Below are positions 35,704 to 43,941 of a stretch of 64,000 bases of DNA, piece after piece (the first letter of the stretch is position 1; each line of letters begins with the position of its first letter). Below the pieces are notes generated by a model. The model did no database searches. It was not told where the DNA came from and saw only the letters and a list, made by a program, of their open reading frames with translations. Source of the DNA: Kribbella sp. VKM Ac-2569 (GTDB lineage: Bacteria > Actinomycetota > Actinomycetes > Propionibacteriales > Kribbellaceae); the NCBI RefSeq assembly GCF_004216905.1, contig NZ_SGXJ01000009.1, positions 1 to 64,000 of the forward strand, given 5' to 3'. The translations under genes and the position numbers were made by a program.

Positions 35704-37368
35704 CTAACGGTGCACCGGGGCGTCCGGACCCCACGGAATCCCGATGGCGTACCACGCCACGTAGAACAGCGTCCACGTCACCAGCACGATCGCGGTGTAC
35801 GGCAGCATCATCGACACCACGGTGCCGATCCCCGCCTTCTTCCGGTACCGCTGGCTCACGAGCACGATGAACGGCAGGTAGACCATCAGCGGGGTGATCA
35901 CGTTGGCCGGTCCGTCGCCGACGCGGTACGCCGCGATCACGGTCTGCGGCGCGATGCCGAGCCGGTAGAACAGCGGCACGAAGATCGGCGCCAGGATCGC
36001 CCACTTCGGAATCACCCCCGGCATGATCAGGTCGATCACGAAGACGAGCAGAATGAAACCGATCAGCAACGGCAGAGCTCCGATGTCGGCCTGCTCCAGC
36101 AGGTCGGCCAGCCCGGTCGCCGCCAGCGTCGACATGTTCGTGTAGTTGAAGTAGGCAATGAACTGGGCGATCAGCAGCATCAGGAAGATCAGCCCGCCGA
36201 GGCCGTTGAAGGTCTTCACGATCGCGTTGATCACGTTCGTACTGCCGGTCAGCGACTTCGCGCCACGGCCGTAGCCGAGACCTGCCGCGAGGAACAGCAT
36301 CGAGATGATGAAGAGCAGGCTGCTCATGAACGGCGAGGACCCGAAGATCTCACCGGTGTCCGGGTTGCGCAGCGGCGCGCCGGGGATGAACGTCAGCGCC
36401 GAGACAATGGCGATGGCGCCGAGCAGGTAGTACACCGACCACCGCAGCCCGCGCGCCTCCAGCGCCATCTCCTCCTCACTGGCCTGGTGATCGACCGGTG
36501 CGTCGGACGGCGCTTCGGCCGGGTCGTACTTGCCGAGCCTGGGCTCCAGCAGCCGCTCGGTGATCACCGTCATCACCAGTGCGCAGAACAGCGTGGCGGC
36601 GATGCTGAAGAAGAAGTTGTGGGTGACGTTCAGATGGACGTCGGGCGCGACCAGCGCCACCGTCTCGTTGGTCACCTCGGTGATGATGCCGTCCGCCGGG
36701 GTGATCAGGATGTTCACGAAGAAGGCCGCGCTGACCCCGGCGTACGCAGCCGCGATGCCGGCCAGCGGATGCCGGCCGAGGGAGGCGAACGCGGCCGCGC
36801 CGAGCGGGATCAGGACCAGGTAGCCGGCATCGGAGGCGACGCTGGAGATGCCGCCCAGCAGAACGATGATGAAGGTGATGAGGCCCTTGGGAGCAACCTT
36901 GACCATCTTGCGGATCAGGGCGGCGATCAAGCCGGCCTCCTCCGCGACGCCGACGCCGATCATCGCGACCAGGATGACGGCGACGACACCGAAGTCGTTG
37001 AAGTTCTGGACGGCGGTGGTGAAGATGAACCGGATGCCGTCACCGGTCAGCAAGCTCTCTGCCGTGATGGTCTCGTGGTGGATCTCGAAGTCCGGTACGG
37101 CGGGCGCCGGAGGGGCATCGTTGCCCGGGACACTGCTCCCCTGTGGGTACTCGGGTGCGACCTGGACCGTCGCTGGTTCGGCGACCTCCGTGGTCACGCT
37201 GGTCCCGGCCCAGGACAGGATCTGGGACAGCACGATGACGAGGAAGATCAGCGCGAGGAAGATCAACGCCGGGTGCGGAACCTTGTTCCCGGCGCGCTCG
37301 ATTCCGTCGAGGACCCGCTGCATCGCGCTCGGTTTGGCGTGCTTCTCCGCGGCCGCCTTGGCGTTCAT
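35704..37368 (-). CDS. AbgT-family transporter
   Basis: 554 aa, about eleven to twelve membrane helices. RVLDGIERAGNKVPHPALIFLAL is the standard AbgT N-terminus, GVAEEAGLIAALIRKMVKVAP and ASDAGYLVLIPLGAAAF follow, and a conserved IMPGVIPKWAILAPIFVPLF segment lies near residue 455. The family imports p-aminobenzoyl-glutamate or exports sulfonamides. ATG 37368 overlaps the M17 stop (ATGA), and the frame's longer upstream part is antisense-quality. The acidic extracytoplasmic loop after the first helix (about residues 50-95) is typical. Confidence 0.88.
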   Translation of the reverse strand: MNAKAAAEKHAKPSAMQRVLDGIERAGNKVPHPALIFLALIFLVIVLSQILSWAGTSVTTEVAEPATVQVAPEYPQGSSVPGNDAPPAPAVPDFEIHHETITAESLLTGDGIRFIFTTAVQNFNDFGVVAVILVAMIGVGVAEEAGLIAALIRKMVKVAPKGLITFIIVLLGGISSVASDAGYLVLIPLGAAAFASLGRHPLAGIAAAYAGVSAAFFVNILITPADGIITEVTNETVALVAPDVHLNVTHNFFFSIAATLFCALVMTVITERLLEPRLGKYDPAEAPSDAPVDHQASEEEMALEARGLRWSVYYLLGAIAIVSALTFIPGAPLRNPDTGEIFGSSPFMSSLLFIISMLFLAAGLGYGRGAKSLTGSTNVINAIVKTFNGLGGLIFLMLLIAQFIAYFNYTNMSTLAATGLADLLEQADIGALPLLIGFILLVFVIDLIMPGVIPKWAILAPIFVPLFYRLGIAPQTVIAAYRVGDGPANVITPLMVYLPFIVLVSQRYRKKAGIGTVVSMMLPYTAIVLVTWTLFYVAWYAIGIPWGPDAPVHR

Positions 37369-38876
37369 GGCAACGACGCCGGACGGTTGAACGCGAGGGC
37401 GAACTCGATCAGGAGCTTGGTGCCGGATCCGGTCGCGCCCTTGTTCCGCCACGTCCGGGGCTGCGGGAGTTGCGCCGTACCCGCGATGTCGACATGCGCC
37501 CAGGGACGGCCGTCAACGAACTCCTCGAGGAACAGTGCCGCGGTGATGGATCCCGCGTTCACGCCGCCCATGTTCGTGAGGTCGGCGATCGGCGAGTCGA
37601 GCTGCGAGCGGTACGAACGGTGCAGGGGAAGCTCCCAGACCGGTTCGTCGACGGCGTCACCGGCGCGCCGCAACTGCTCCACCACGCCTCGGTCGTTGCC
37701 CATCACGCCGGCGATCTCGACGCCGAAGGTCCGTAGGCACGCGCCGGTCAGGGTGGCGATGTCGACGATGGCGTCGACCGGCTCCTCGGTCGCCAGGGCC
37801 AGGGCATCGGCCATCACGAGGCGCCCTTCCGCGTCGGTGTTCAGCACCTCGACCGTTGTGCCGTTGCGCATCCTGAGGACGTCGCCGAGCTTGAGCGCCG
37901 ACCCGGACGGCATGTTGTCGGTGCACATCAGGTAGCCGGTGACCGCCGCCGTACAGCCCAGAGCACGCAGCGCTGTCATCGACGCGAGCACCGCCGCGGC
38001 GCCGGTCATGTCGTTCTTCATTTGCGCGTGCGACTCGTCGCTCGGCTTGAGGCTGATCCCGCCGGAGTCGTACATGATGCCCTTGCCGATCAGGGCGATC
38101 CGCCCCGTGGGCTGCTCCGGCTGGTAGCGGAGCCTGATCATCCGCGGCGGTTCGACGCTGCCGCGGTTGACTCCGAGCAGTCCGCCGCAGCCCAGCTCGA
38201 TCAGCTGGTCCTTGTCGAAGACCTCCACCTCCAGCCCGGCCGGCGGACCTACCTCGAGGGCGACCTCGGCCATCCGGACGGCCGACAGCGTGCTGGCCGG
38301 GCAGTTCGACAGATCGCGGCCGAGGCAGTACGCCTCCGCGATGACCCGGCCGCGCTGGACCCCCGCGGCGACCTCGTCGGCCTGCTCGTCGGAGGCCACC
38401 ACCAGCAACGACTCGAGCAGCGGGCGATCGGCGTCCCGGCCGACGAAGTACCGCCAGCGTGCCAGCAGCACTCCCTCGGTCGCGGCCTGCGCGTAGTCCG
38501 AGACAGAGATCCCGACATCCCGGGAGGGGATCTCGATCGCGAGCCGGCGGTGCCATGGGACGGCCCGGGCGAATTCGGCGGCCAGGTCACGGACGAGGGT
38601 GGTGTCGACCTGATCCGGCGTACCAGTGCCCACGGCGACACGGACCGGGCCGTCCGCCGTGGGCCGAACGAGCGTCTGGCCGCGTTGCGCGGTGAAGCCT
38701 GCCGACGCCAGTCCGGCCGCGTCGGTTCCGAGCTCCTCGGCCGGCTCCGCGCCGGCTGACACCGGGACCGCGAGCGCGTCCGCCTCTGCCATTGCCTGCT
38801 TCAGCGTTCCGATGCCGACCGAGGGGCGGTACCGCGTCGAGGGAATCGGATCGAAGTCACCTGGGATTGTGTTCAC
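37365..38876 (-). CDS. M17 leucyl aminopeptidase
   Basis: 503 aa. The metalloprotease core is intact: GKGIMYDSGG (metal-binding Lys and Asp), MKNDMTGAAAV (second metal Asp) and NTDAEGRLVMADAL, the family signature. The N-terminal regulatory domain is full length. It removes N-terminal residues from peptides in the cytoplasm using two metal ions. As first gene of the minus-strand unit with AbgT, SLC13 and glutaminase, it could hydrolyse an imported peptide-like or aminoacyl conjugate; AbgT's usual partners are M20 hydrolases, so an M17 partner is uncommon. Start ATG 38876 has GAGGAGAT nearby. Confidence 0.9.
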   Translation of the reverse strand: MNTIPGDFDPIPSTRYRPSVGIGTLKQAMAEADALAVPVSAGAEPAEELGTDAAGLASAGFTAQRGQTLVRPTADGPVRVAVGTGTPDQVDTTLVRDLAAEFARAVPWHRRLAIEIPSRDVGISVSDYAQAATEGVLLARWRYFVGRDADRPLLESLLVVASDEQADEVAAGVQRGRVIAEAYCLGRDLSNCPASTLSAVRMAEVALEVGPPAGLEVEVFDKDQLIELGCGGLLGVNRGSVEPPRMIRLRYQPEQPTGRIALIGKGIMYDSGGISLKPSDESHAQMKNDMTGAAAVLASMTALRALGCTAAVTGYLMCTDNMPSGSALKLGDVLRMRNGTTVEVLNTDAEGRLVMADALALATEEPVDAIVDIATLTGACLRTFGVEIAGVMGNDRGVVEQLRRAGDAVDEPVWELPLHRSYRSQLDSPIADLTNMGGVNAGSITAALFLEEFVDGRPWAHVDIAGTAQLPQPRTWRNKGATGSGTKLLIEFALAFNRPASLP

Positions 38877-38946
38877 GAGATCTCCTCGGGCCGGAGCCTC
38901 CGCTGTACCGCGGTCGCGCTGAGAACGGTCGCGTTCGACCGCTGGG

Positions 38947-39429
38947 TCAGCTCTGCAGAGCTTGGACGAGTTCGTCCTCGCGCTCCTTCGTCAGGTTCGT
39001 CTGGATGACTGTCGGTCCGAACGGTTTGAGCGCGTCGACGACCCGGTCCACGGTTGCCGAGCGGGCCAGCAGGAACACGGCGGCGTGGTCCTCCTGCAAT
39101 TGCCGGCCGACGTCCTTGATCAGCTGGTCGCTGATGCCGATGTCCGTGAGCTTGCCGGCCAGCGCGCCGCTGGCAGCGCCGACGGCGAAACCCGCGAGGG
39201 GATTGAGGAAGATGAGTCCGATCAAGGTGCCCCAGAGCGCACCACTGGTCGCTCCGGCTCCGGTCAGGTTCATCGTCTGCTGGATGCGCACCTTGCCCTT
39301 GGCATCTTTGTAGGCGATGGCGGCGTCTTCCCGCTGCAACAGCTCCTGCTTGGCCAGCTCCTCGGTCAGCTGGATGACGCGCTCCGCGTCCTCGCGACTG
39401 TCGAGGCCGAGTACCACCAGATGGGTCAT
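38947..39429 (-). CDS. DUF1269-family membrane-associated protein
   Basis: 160 aa. It starts MTHLVVLGLDSREDAERVI, carries DAAIAYKDAKGKVRIQQT, a glycine-rich hydrophobic hairpin (LTGAGATSGALWGTLIGLIFL, then GFAVGAASGALAGKL) and ends with HAAVFLLARSATVDRVVDAL. This is the DUF1269 layout: two ferredoxin-like flanks around a membrane-inserting GxxxG hairpin. Family members appear with stress and envelope genes; the biochemical role is unknown. A partial match to the region's palindrome (39505-39521) lies 75 nt upstream. Confidence 0.85.
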   Translation of the reverse strand: MTHLVVLGLDSREDAERVIQLTEELAKQELLQREDAAIAYKDAKGKVRIQQTMNLTGAGATSGALWGTLIGLIFLNPLAGFAVGAASGALAGKLTDIGISDQLIKDVGRQLQEDHAAVFLLARSATVDRVVDALKPFGPTVIQTNLTKEREDELVQALQS

Positions 39430-39504
39430 GCCGGACTCCTCCCTGAGGGCGCCACGACTTTCCGCGCCGGACGCCTATCCCATCAATCGGCCGTACGGTC
39501 GTCC

Positions 39505-39521
39505 TCCTCCGATTAGGGTGA
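39505..39521. promoter_or_regulatory. Recurrent palindrome, degenerate copy F (TCCTCCG-ATT-AGGGTGA)
   Basis: Agrees with TCACCCG-N3-CGGGTGA at 11 of 14 arm positions, 75 nt before the DUF1269 start on the minus strand. It overlaps the 3' end of the RDD gene. Only its similarity and position support it. Confidence 0.3.
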
Positions 39522-40022
39522 GTGCCCTGGGCGAGCGGCGCGGGCCAGGAAGCCGGACAGCGGCGCGGGCAGCTGTGCCGGGCGGTCGCCCCAGTCGTAG
39601 ACGACCGCCGTGCCCGCGATCAGGTCGTGCAGGGCGCGATGTTCGCGGTGGAACACGATCGGCAGGAAACCCAACCCCGCCGGCAGCACGCTGACCGGGA
39701 ACGCCAGCACGCGCAGCAAGGCCTGGCCCGGTCGGAGCGTGGCGCCGTCGGATCGCACGACGCGCAGTCCGACGAGGCTCTTTCCCGGCGTCCGGGCGAC
39801 GATCGCGAGAAAGCCGTACGCGTAGCAGAACGCGAGGATTGCGAGCCCGATCGTCGCCGGCGGCCGCCGTACGGACAGGCCCCAGAAGGCTGTGGTGAGC
39901 AGGTCGAGTCCGGCCAGGCCGATCGTGAACGACGAGACGACGATGAAGACGTCGAGCACGGTCGCCACGGCTCTGCTCACGGCGCCGGCGTAGTGACCGG
40001 TGACCGTCAGGCGTCGTTCCAT
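39513..40022 (-). CDS. RDD-family membrane protein
   Basis: 169 aa. MERRLTVTGHYAGAVSRAVA starts the typical RDD opening (R in the first helix), with helices near residues 20-45 and 55-80 and TPGKSLVGLRVVR, the conserved motif after helix 2, then a third helix and LHDLIAGTAVVYDW. RDD proteins are small integral membrane proteins, some acting in ion exchange or envelope functions. It overlaps the end of the preceding repeat-protein gene by 16 bp, so both are co-translated. The start is ATG 40022. Confidence 0.85.
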   Translation of the reverse strand: MERRLTVTGHYAGAVSRAVATVLDVFIVVSSFTIGLAGLDLLTTAFWGLSVRRPPATIGLAILAFCYAYGFLAIVARTPGKSLVGLRVVRSDGATLRPGQALLRVLAFPVSVLPAGLGFLPIVFHREHRALHDLIAGTAVVYDWGDRPAQLPAPLSGFLARAARPGHSP

Positions 40023-40480
40023 ACCTGCTCCGGGTCTGCGAGCAGCCGTGGCGCGGTCGGCTGCGGACCCCGTCGGAGCAGCCGCACGACGAGCATGTCC
40101 AGTACGGCGTCGAGCCCGGCCAGCTGCCGACGGACAAGATCGAGCGCTGATCCGGCCAGCCGCGCCTGACTCTCGATCACGATCCCCGGCAGGCCGGAGC
40201 GCCGTACCAGCCGCTCGACGTCGATACGCTCCGCCAGCACCTCCAGGTCGACCCGCTCCAGCAACCGCTCGAGATCCACACGGTCGACCAGTTTGTCGAT
40301 CTCGATGCGGTCGAGCAGCCGGTCGAGGTCGACCCTGTCGAGGATGCGGTTGACGTCGATGCGATCCACCAAGGCGTCGACATCGATGTGAGACAGGATC
40401 AGATCCGGCTGAACGGTCTCGACGACCCGGCCCGTGACCTTGCCGGCGAGCCGCCCCAGCACCGCGGTCGGGCGGTTCAT
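40007..40480 (-). CDS. Protein with seven tandem nine-residue repeats, RDD partner
   Basis: 157 aa. Residues 32-94 are seven head-to-tail copies of a nine-residue unit of the form (I/V)D(V/L)xRL(L/V)(D/E)R: IDVDALVDR, IDVNRILDR, VDLDRLLDR, IEIDKLVDR, VDLERLLER, VDLEVLAER, IDVERLVRR. They would make an acidic/basic amphipathic solenoid or helical rod. The rest is helical (SALDLVRRQLAGLDAVLDML). Similar repeats occur in actinobacterial RDD-associated proteins. ATG 40480 lacks a strong ribosome site; in-frame codons reach 40552. It overlaps the RDD gene, suggesting a complex. Confidence 0.65.
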   Translation of the reverse strand: MNRPTAVLGRLAGKVTGRVVETVQPDLILSHIDVDALVDRIDVNRILDRVDLDRLLDRIEIDKLVDRVDLERLLERVDLEVLAERIDVERLVRRSGLPGIVIESQARLAGSALDLVRRQLAGLDAVLDMLVVRLLRRGPQPTAPRLLADPEQVWNDA

Positions 40481-40579
40481 CGGGCCGTTCCGGTCCCGAA
40501 GCTCCTGTGCTGCATCCTCTGTCCCCCACCGTCCGGCGCGCCTGCCGACCACCTTCGTTCGCGCCTCACCCGAGGTGGA

Positions 40580-40596
40580 TCACCCGCTCCGGGTGA
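40580..40596. promoter_or_regulatory. Recurrent palindrome, copy D (TCACCCG-CTC-CGGGTGA)
   Basis: Exact consensus arms, in the intergenic region between the repeat/RDD operon (minus) and the 150-aa membrane protein (plus). It is 99 nt from the minus-strand start. An extra TCACCCG half-site sits 14 bp to its left (40566-40572). Confidence 0.6.
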
Positions 40597-40646
40597 GCTG
40601 TCCGTCCGGCCGCCGTCGAGCGGTCGTCGTACGGCGCTGCGACGCT

Positions 40647-40663
40647 TCACCTGATACGGGGGA
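40647..40663. promoter_or_regulatory. Recurrent palindrome, degenerate copy D2 (TCACCTG-ATA-CGGGGGA)
   Basis: Two changes from the consensus arms. It ends 59 nt upstream of the start codon at 40723, the same spacing as copy A to the 75-aa gene and close to copy E to the cytochrome gene. Confidence 0.4.
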
Positions 40664-40722
40664 TGAATCGGCCGTCCGGCCCCGGCACGCTCGTCAGGAT
40701 CACGGCGTACCGGAGGCGATTG

Positions 40723-41175
40723 ATGAGCGACTTGGCGAACGGCCTCCGGGTCTCCGCCGGCCGCCTCTGGGCCGGCGGCATCGCCACGACCGTGATCGCC
40801 GGGCTGATCGCGGTCGTCGGGATCTTCCTCGCCCGTGGCCTGTTCGACGTGCCGGTGCTCGCCCCGCAAGGTGCGGGGGTCTGGGGAGACGCGGACACGG
40901 TGACGTATGCGCTCGTGTGCGCGTTCGCCGCAGTGGTCGCCACCGGCCTGCTCCACCTACTGCTCCTGACGACGCCGCGGCCGCTGCAGTTCTTCGGCTG
41001 GATCATCACGCTGGCGACGCTGGTGGCCGCGGCCGCGCCGTTCGTGATCGACGGACCGATCGCGCCGAAGGTCGCCACCGCGGTGATCAACATCGCCGTC
41101 GGCGCCGCGACCGGGACGCTGCTGACCGGGGTGGGCACCAGAGCCGTTCAGATCCGCCGCCCGCCTGGGGCCTAG
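40723..41175 (+). CDS. Four-helix membrane protein, function unknown (possibly DUF6069-like)
   Basis: 150 aa. After SDLANGLRVSAGRLW come four hydrophobic helices (about residues 17-38, 61-85, 92-110, 118-140) with GLLHLLLLTTPRPLQFFGW between the second and third, ending in a basic RAVQIRRPP tail. The layout recalls small actinobacterial four-helix proteins, perhaps DUF6069; I am unsure of the family. GGAGG lies 7 nt before ATG 40723; the frame begins earlier (40663) without a ribosome site. Convergent with the LuxR gene, overlapping by 4 bp. Confidence 0.65.
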   Translation: MSDLANGLRVSAGRLWAGGIATTVIAGLIAVVGIFLARGLFDVPVLAPQGAGVWGDADTVTYALVCAFAAVVATGLLHLLLLTTPRPLQFFGWIITLATLVAAAAPFVIDGPIAPKVATAVINIAVGAATGTLLTGVGTRAVQIRRPPGA

Positions 41176-43829
41176 GCCAGGCCGACGTCGCGGGCGACTC
41201 GAAGGGCTGCGGATCGCTTCTCCACACCGAGTTTGCGGTAGAGCGCCATCAGGTGGGTCTTGACGGTGTTCTCGGTGATGTACAGCGCCTGGGCGATCTC
41301 GCTGTACGAGTTGCCGAGCGCGAGCTGATCGAGCACATCCGCCTCGCGCGCCGTCAACCGGATCCGGGCACCGTTGACCATCGCGTCGAGACGACGCGGC
41401 GGCGACACGTGCGCATCCGGCCTGGTCCGAGCCAGCAATGTCCGCTCAGCGATGTCACTCCCCGCGGCCAGGTACGCGGAGAGCTGCTCGAGCGCTGCGG
41501 CGGCGAACGGTTGTGGGTTCGGACCAGCGAGATGACTGCGCAACAGGTCGAGGAACACCGGTTCGGCCCCGGCCGGGACGAGCGCATGCAGATTTCGCTG
41601 CGGAGTCACTCGGTTCAAGGTGTCGACCAGCGAGGCCTCCGCGGCCGGCCGATCGCCCAGGCGACCCAGCAGGACCGTTCGGAACGACGCCGCCGCGGTC
41701 GCGATCGGAGGATGCGGGTTCAGCCCCTCGAGCACCCGATCGATCAGCGTCACGGTCGCTCGCGGATCGCCCTGGCCGAGCGACAGCAAGGCCCGGATCA
41801 GCTCGGCCTCACTGGCGTTCCCGCTGCGGTCGAGCTCCCGGACCTGCACGTCGACACCGGCCTGGTCCCCGATCAGAATCGCCAGCCGAAAACGCAGCAG
41901 CGCGAGATCGCGCGACAGGAACGACGGTAGTGGCCCAGCCGCCGCAGGATCCCTGGTGAGCTCGGTGGACGCCTCGTCGAGACGGCCGGCCTCGATCAGG
42001 AGCACCGACCGCAACATCGAACGCAACGCCGTGACCACGGTGTCGGAGTCGGTCAGGTCGGTCTCGACCACACGCTCGTACCAGGACCACGCGCGGGCAA
42101 GATCGAGCTGGTTGAGGGCCGCGAACCCGAGCACGAGCTGGGCTCGAACGGCATAGACCTGCGGCAGCAGCTGATCCTCGACGACGTCGAGAGCAGCCTG
42201 CGCCGATTGGGCCGCGGTCTGGATCTGGCCCCGCACGTACTGCACGATCGCCCGATGCGCCAACCCACCCGCGACCAGACCCGGATGGCCGGCCATGCGG
42301 GCCGTGACGAGCGCCTCGTCCAGATGGGCGAGCGCGGCGTCGAGATCATCCGCCCAGGTCTCCGCGGCCGCGAGCTCGATGAGCAACCACGCCAGCCGCT
42401 CCGGCGCCAGCACGGCGTGCCGGCGGTCGCCGTCGGCCGAGTCCGGTGTCAGCAGGTTCCGGGCCCGGTCGATCGCGGCGTGCACGTCGTACCAGCCGTA
42501 CCGCGATTCCCACAGTCGCAGCAGTACGGCGTCCGCCGCGAGCGCGTCGTCGTCCGGTGTCACCGGATGCATCGCGCCGGCGAGATCGTCGGCCGACGCC
42601 GTGTCCATGACCGCACCGGCGACGTCCCCGGAGACGCGCCGGAGCAGACCGCGGACACCGATCAGGTGGGGGTGATCGGCCAGATATCCGTCCGGGAGGG
42701 CGTCGAAGCCGGCCGTGACGAGGTCGAGCTCGCCGGCGGCGATGATCTCCGGTCCGTGACCGAGCACGATCCGGGCGACGAACTCCGGATCTGCGGCGCC
42801 CAGTGCGCTCCGCAGCGCGGTGGCGCCGTCACCGCGATTCTCGTAGTACAGCGCCGACCGGCGCTGTGCGGCGACAACGAGCCGCGCGTCGTCCGCACTG
42901 GCCGCAGCCCGCCGCCGGAGCAGCTCTACGAGTAGCGGGTGGTACCGGTACAGCGGCTCGCCGCCGGGATCGGCGACGTACGCCGTCACCAGCAGCCCGT
43001 TGCCGGCGAGCTCCGCGAGCATCGCGCCGGCATCCGGGTCGTCGCTGAGCATCACGGCCTGTGGCCCGGTCACCGAGCCAGGCCCGAAGGTGCTCAGCAG
43101 CATCGCCTGGACGCGGTCGCCGAGGGTGCTCAGGCTCTCGCCGAGGAGGAGATCGAGAACCGGTCGCTGATTCGCGGGCGGCCACACGGCGACCCCGGAG
43201 GCGGCGAACGCCCGCGCCGCGAGAACCAGCGCGGCCGCCCAACCCGCGGTGTGGGTCTGGAACAACTCGATGTCTTTCCCGGTGGCGGCGCTGGCGTGCG
43301 CCTGCACCAGCGCGGTGGCCTCTGCGTCGGTGAAGCGTAGGTCCCGCGACCGCAGGGTCAGCGCCATCCCCCGCAGCTCGAGCTCGGACACGGGCAGCGG
43401 AAGGTCGTACCGCGTGGCGAGCACGAGCCGGACGGCGTGCGGCGCCTTCCGCAGTACCTGCAGGACGTCGGCCACCATCGCCGCCGGCAGCAGATGAGCG
43501 TCGTCGACGACGATCGGATCCGGCGGGCTCGGCACGTCACCACCGATGACGTGCTGGAGGGATTCGGTCAGCGCGCCGGGCGACTGCCCCGACACCCACA
43601 TCACGGGCTCCCCGGATCGTCGCCGCCGGGCCACCCAGTCCGACAGCAACACCGTCTTGCCGGTACCGGCCGGTGCGACCAGCATCGTCAGCGGTGCCCG
43701 TACGCCGAGGTCGAGAGCGGAATGCAGCCGTTCGCGGGTCACCAGCGTCAGTGGCGGCCACGGAACTCTGCCACTGGCCTCCACCCGGAATTCGTCGCGC
43801 TCCTGCTCGGGCGTCGGGCTGATCCCCAT
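41172..43829 (-). CDS. MalT-like STAND ATPase with LuxR-type HTH (LAL regulator)
   Basis: 885 aa. Walker A APAGTGKT at residues about 52-59, VVDDAHLLP as Walker B near 105, then winged-helix and TPR-like helices, and a C-terminal LuxR HTH (LTAREADVLDQLALGNSYSEIAQALYI-type, ITENTVKTHLMALYRKLGV) around 820-880. Such proteins activate transcription on binding ATP and an inducer. No repressor-type partner is seen. It sits within the palindrome-bearing region and is the only large regulator there, so it is a candidate for reading the palindrome; that is inference. GGAGGGG precedes the ATG. Confidence 0.88.
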   Translation of the reverse strand: MGISPTPEQERDEFRVEASGRVPWPPLTLVTRERLHSALDLGVRAPLTMLVAPAGTGKTVLLSDWVARRRRSGEPVMWVSGQSPGALTESLQHVIGGDVPSPPDPIVVDDAHLLPAAMVADVLQVLRKAPHAVRLVLATRYDLPLPVSELELRGMALTLRSRDLRFTDAEATALVQAHASAATGKDIELFQTHTAGWAAALVLAARAFAASGVAVWPPANQRPVLDLLLGESLSTLGDRVQAMLLSTFGPGSVTGPQAVMLSDDPDAGAMLAELAGNGLLVTAYVADPGGEPLYRYHPLLVELLRRRAAASADDARLVVAAQRRSALYYENRGDGATALRSALGAADPEFVARIVLGHGPEIIAAGELDLVTAGFDALPDGYLADHPHLIGVRGLLRRVSGDVAGAVMDTASADDLAGAMHPVTPDDDALAADAVLLRLWESRYGWYDVHAAIDRARNLLTPDSADGDRRHAVLAPERLAWLLIELAAAETWADDLDAALAHLDEALVTARMAGHPGLVAGGLAHRAIVQYVRGQIQTAAQSAQAALDVVEDQLLPQVYAVRAQLVLGFAALNQLDLARAWSWYERVVETDLTDSDTVVTALRSMLRSVLLIEAGRLDEASTELTRDPAAAGPLPSFLSRDLALLRFRLAILIGDQAGVDVQVRELDRSGNASEAELIRALLSLGQGDPRATVTLIDRVLEGLNPHPPIATAAASFRTVLLGRLGDRPAAEASLVDTLNRVTPQRNLHALVPAGAEPVFLDLLRSHLAGPNPQPFAAAALEQLSAYLAAGSDIAERTLLARTRPDAHVSPPRRLDAMVNGARIRLTAREADVLDQLALGNSYSEIAQALYITENTVKTHLMALYRKLGVEKRSAALRVARDVGLA

Positions 43830-43941
43830 CGCCGCCCCTCCCCTGGCCGACGTGCCCTGCTCTCCACAGACTCCCGCTGGTTCGTTCCCAAAGAATCGAG
43901 ACTAACCGGTTCACGCCAGTTTGGGCAGGCCCACCCGCGCT

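Noticed and set aside
34822..37935. Plus-strand 1,037-codon open frame
   Set aside because: Shadow of the SLC13 and AbgT genes; rich in Arg, His, Asp and Gln with no recognisable fold.
40566..40596. PHO box (PhoP direct repeats of GTTCACC)
   Set aside because: TCACCCG occurs, but as inverted arms rather than 11-bp direct repeats, and the leading GT is missing.
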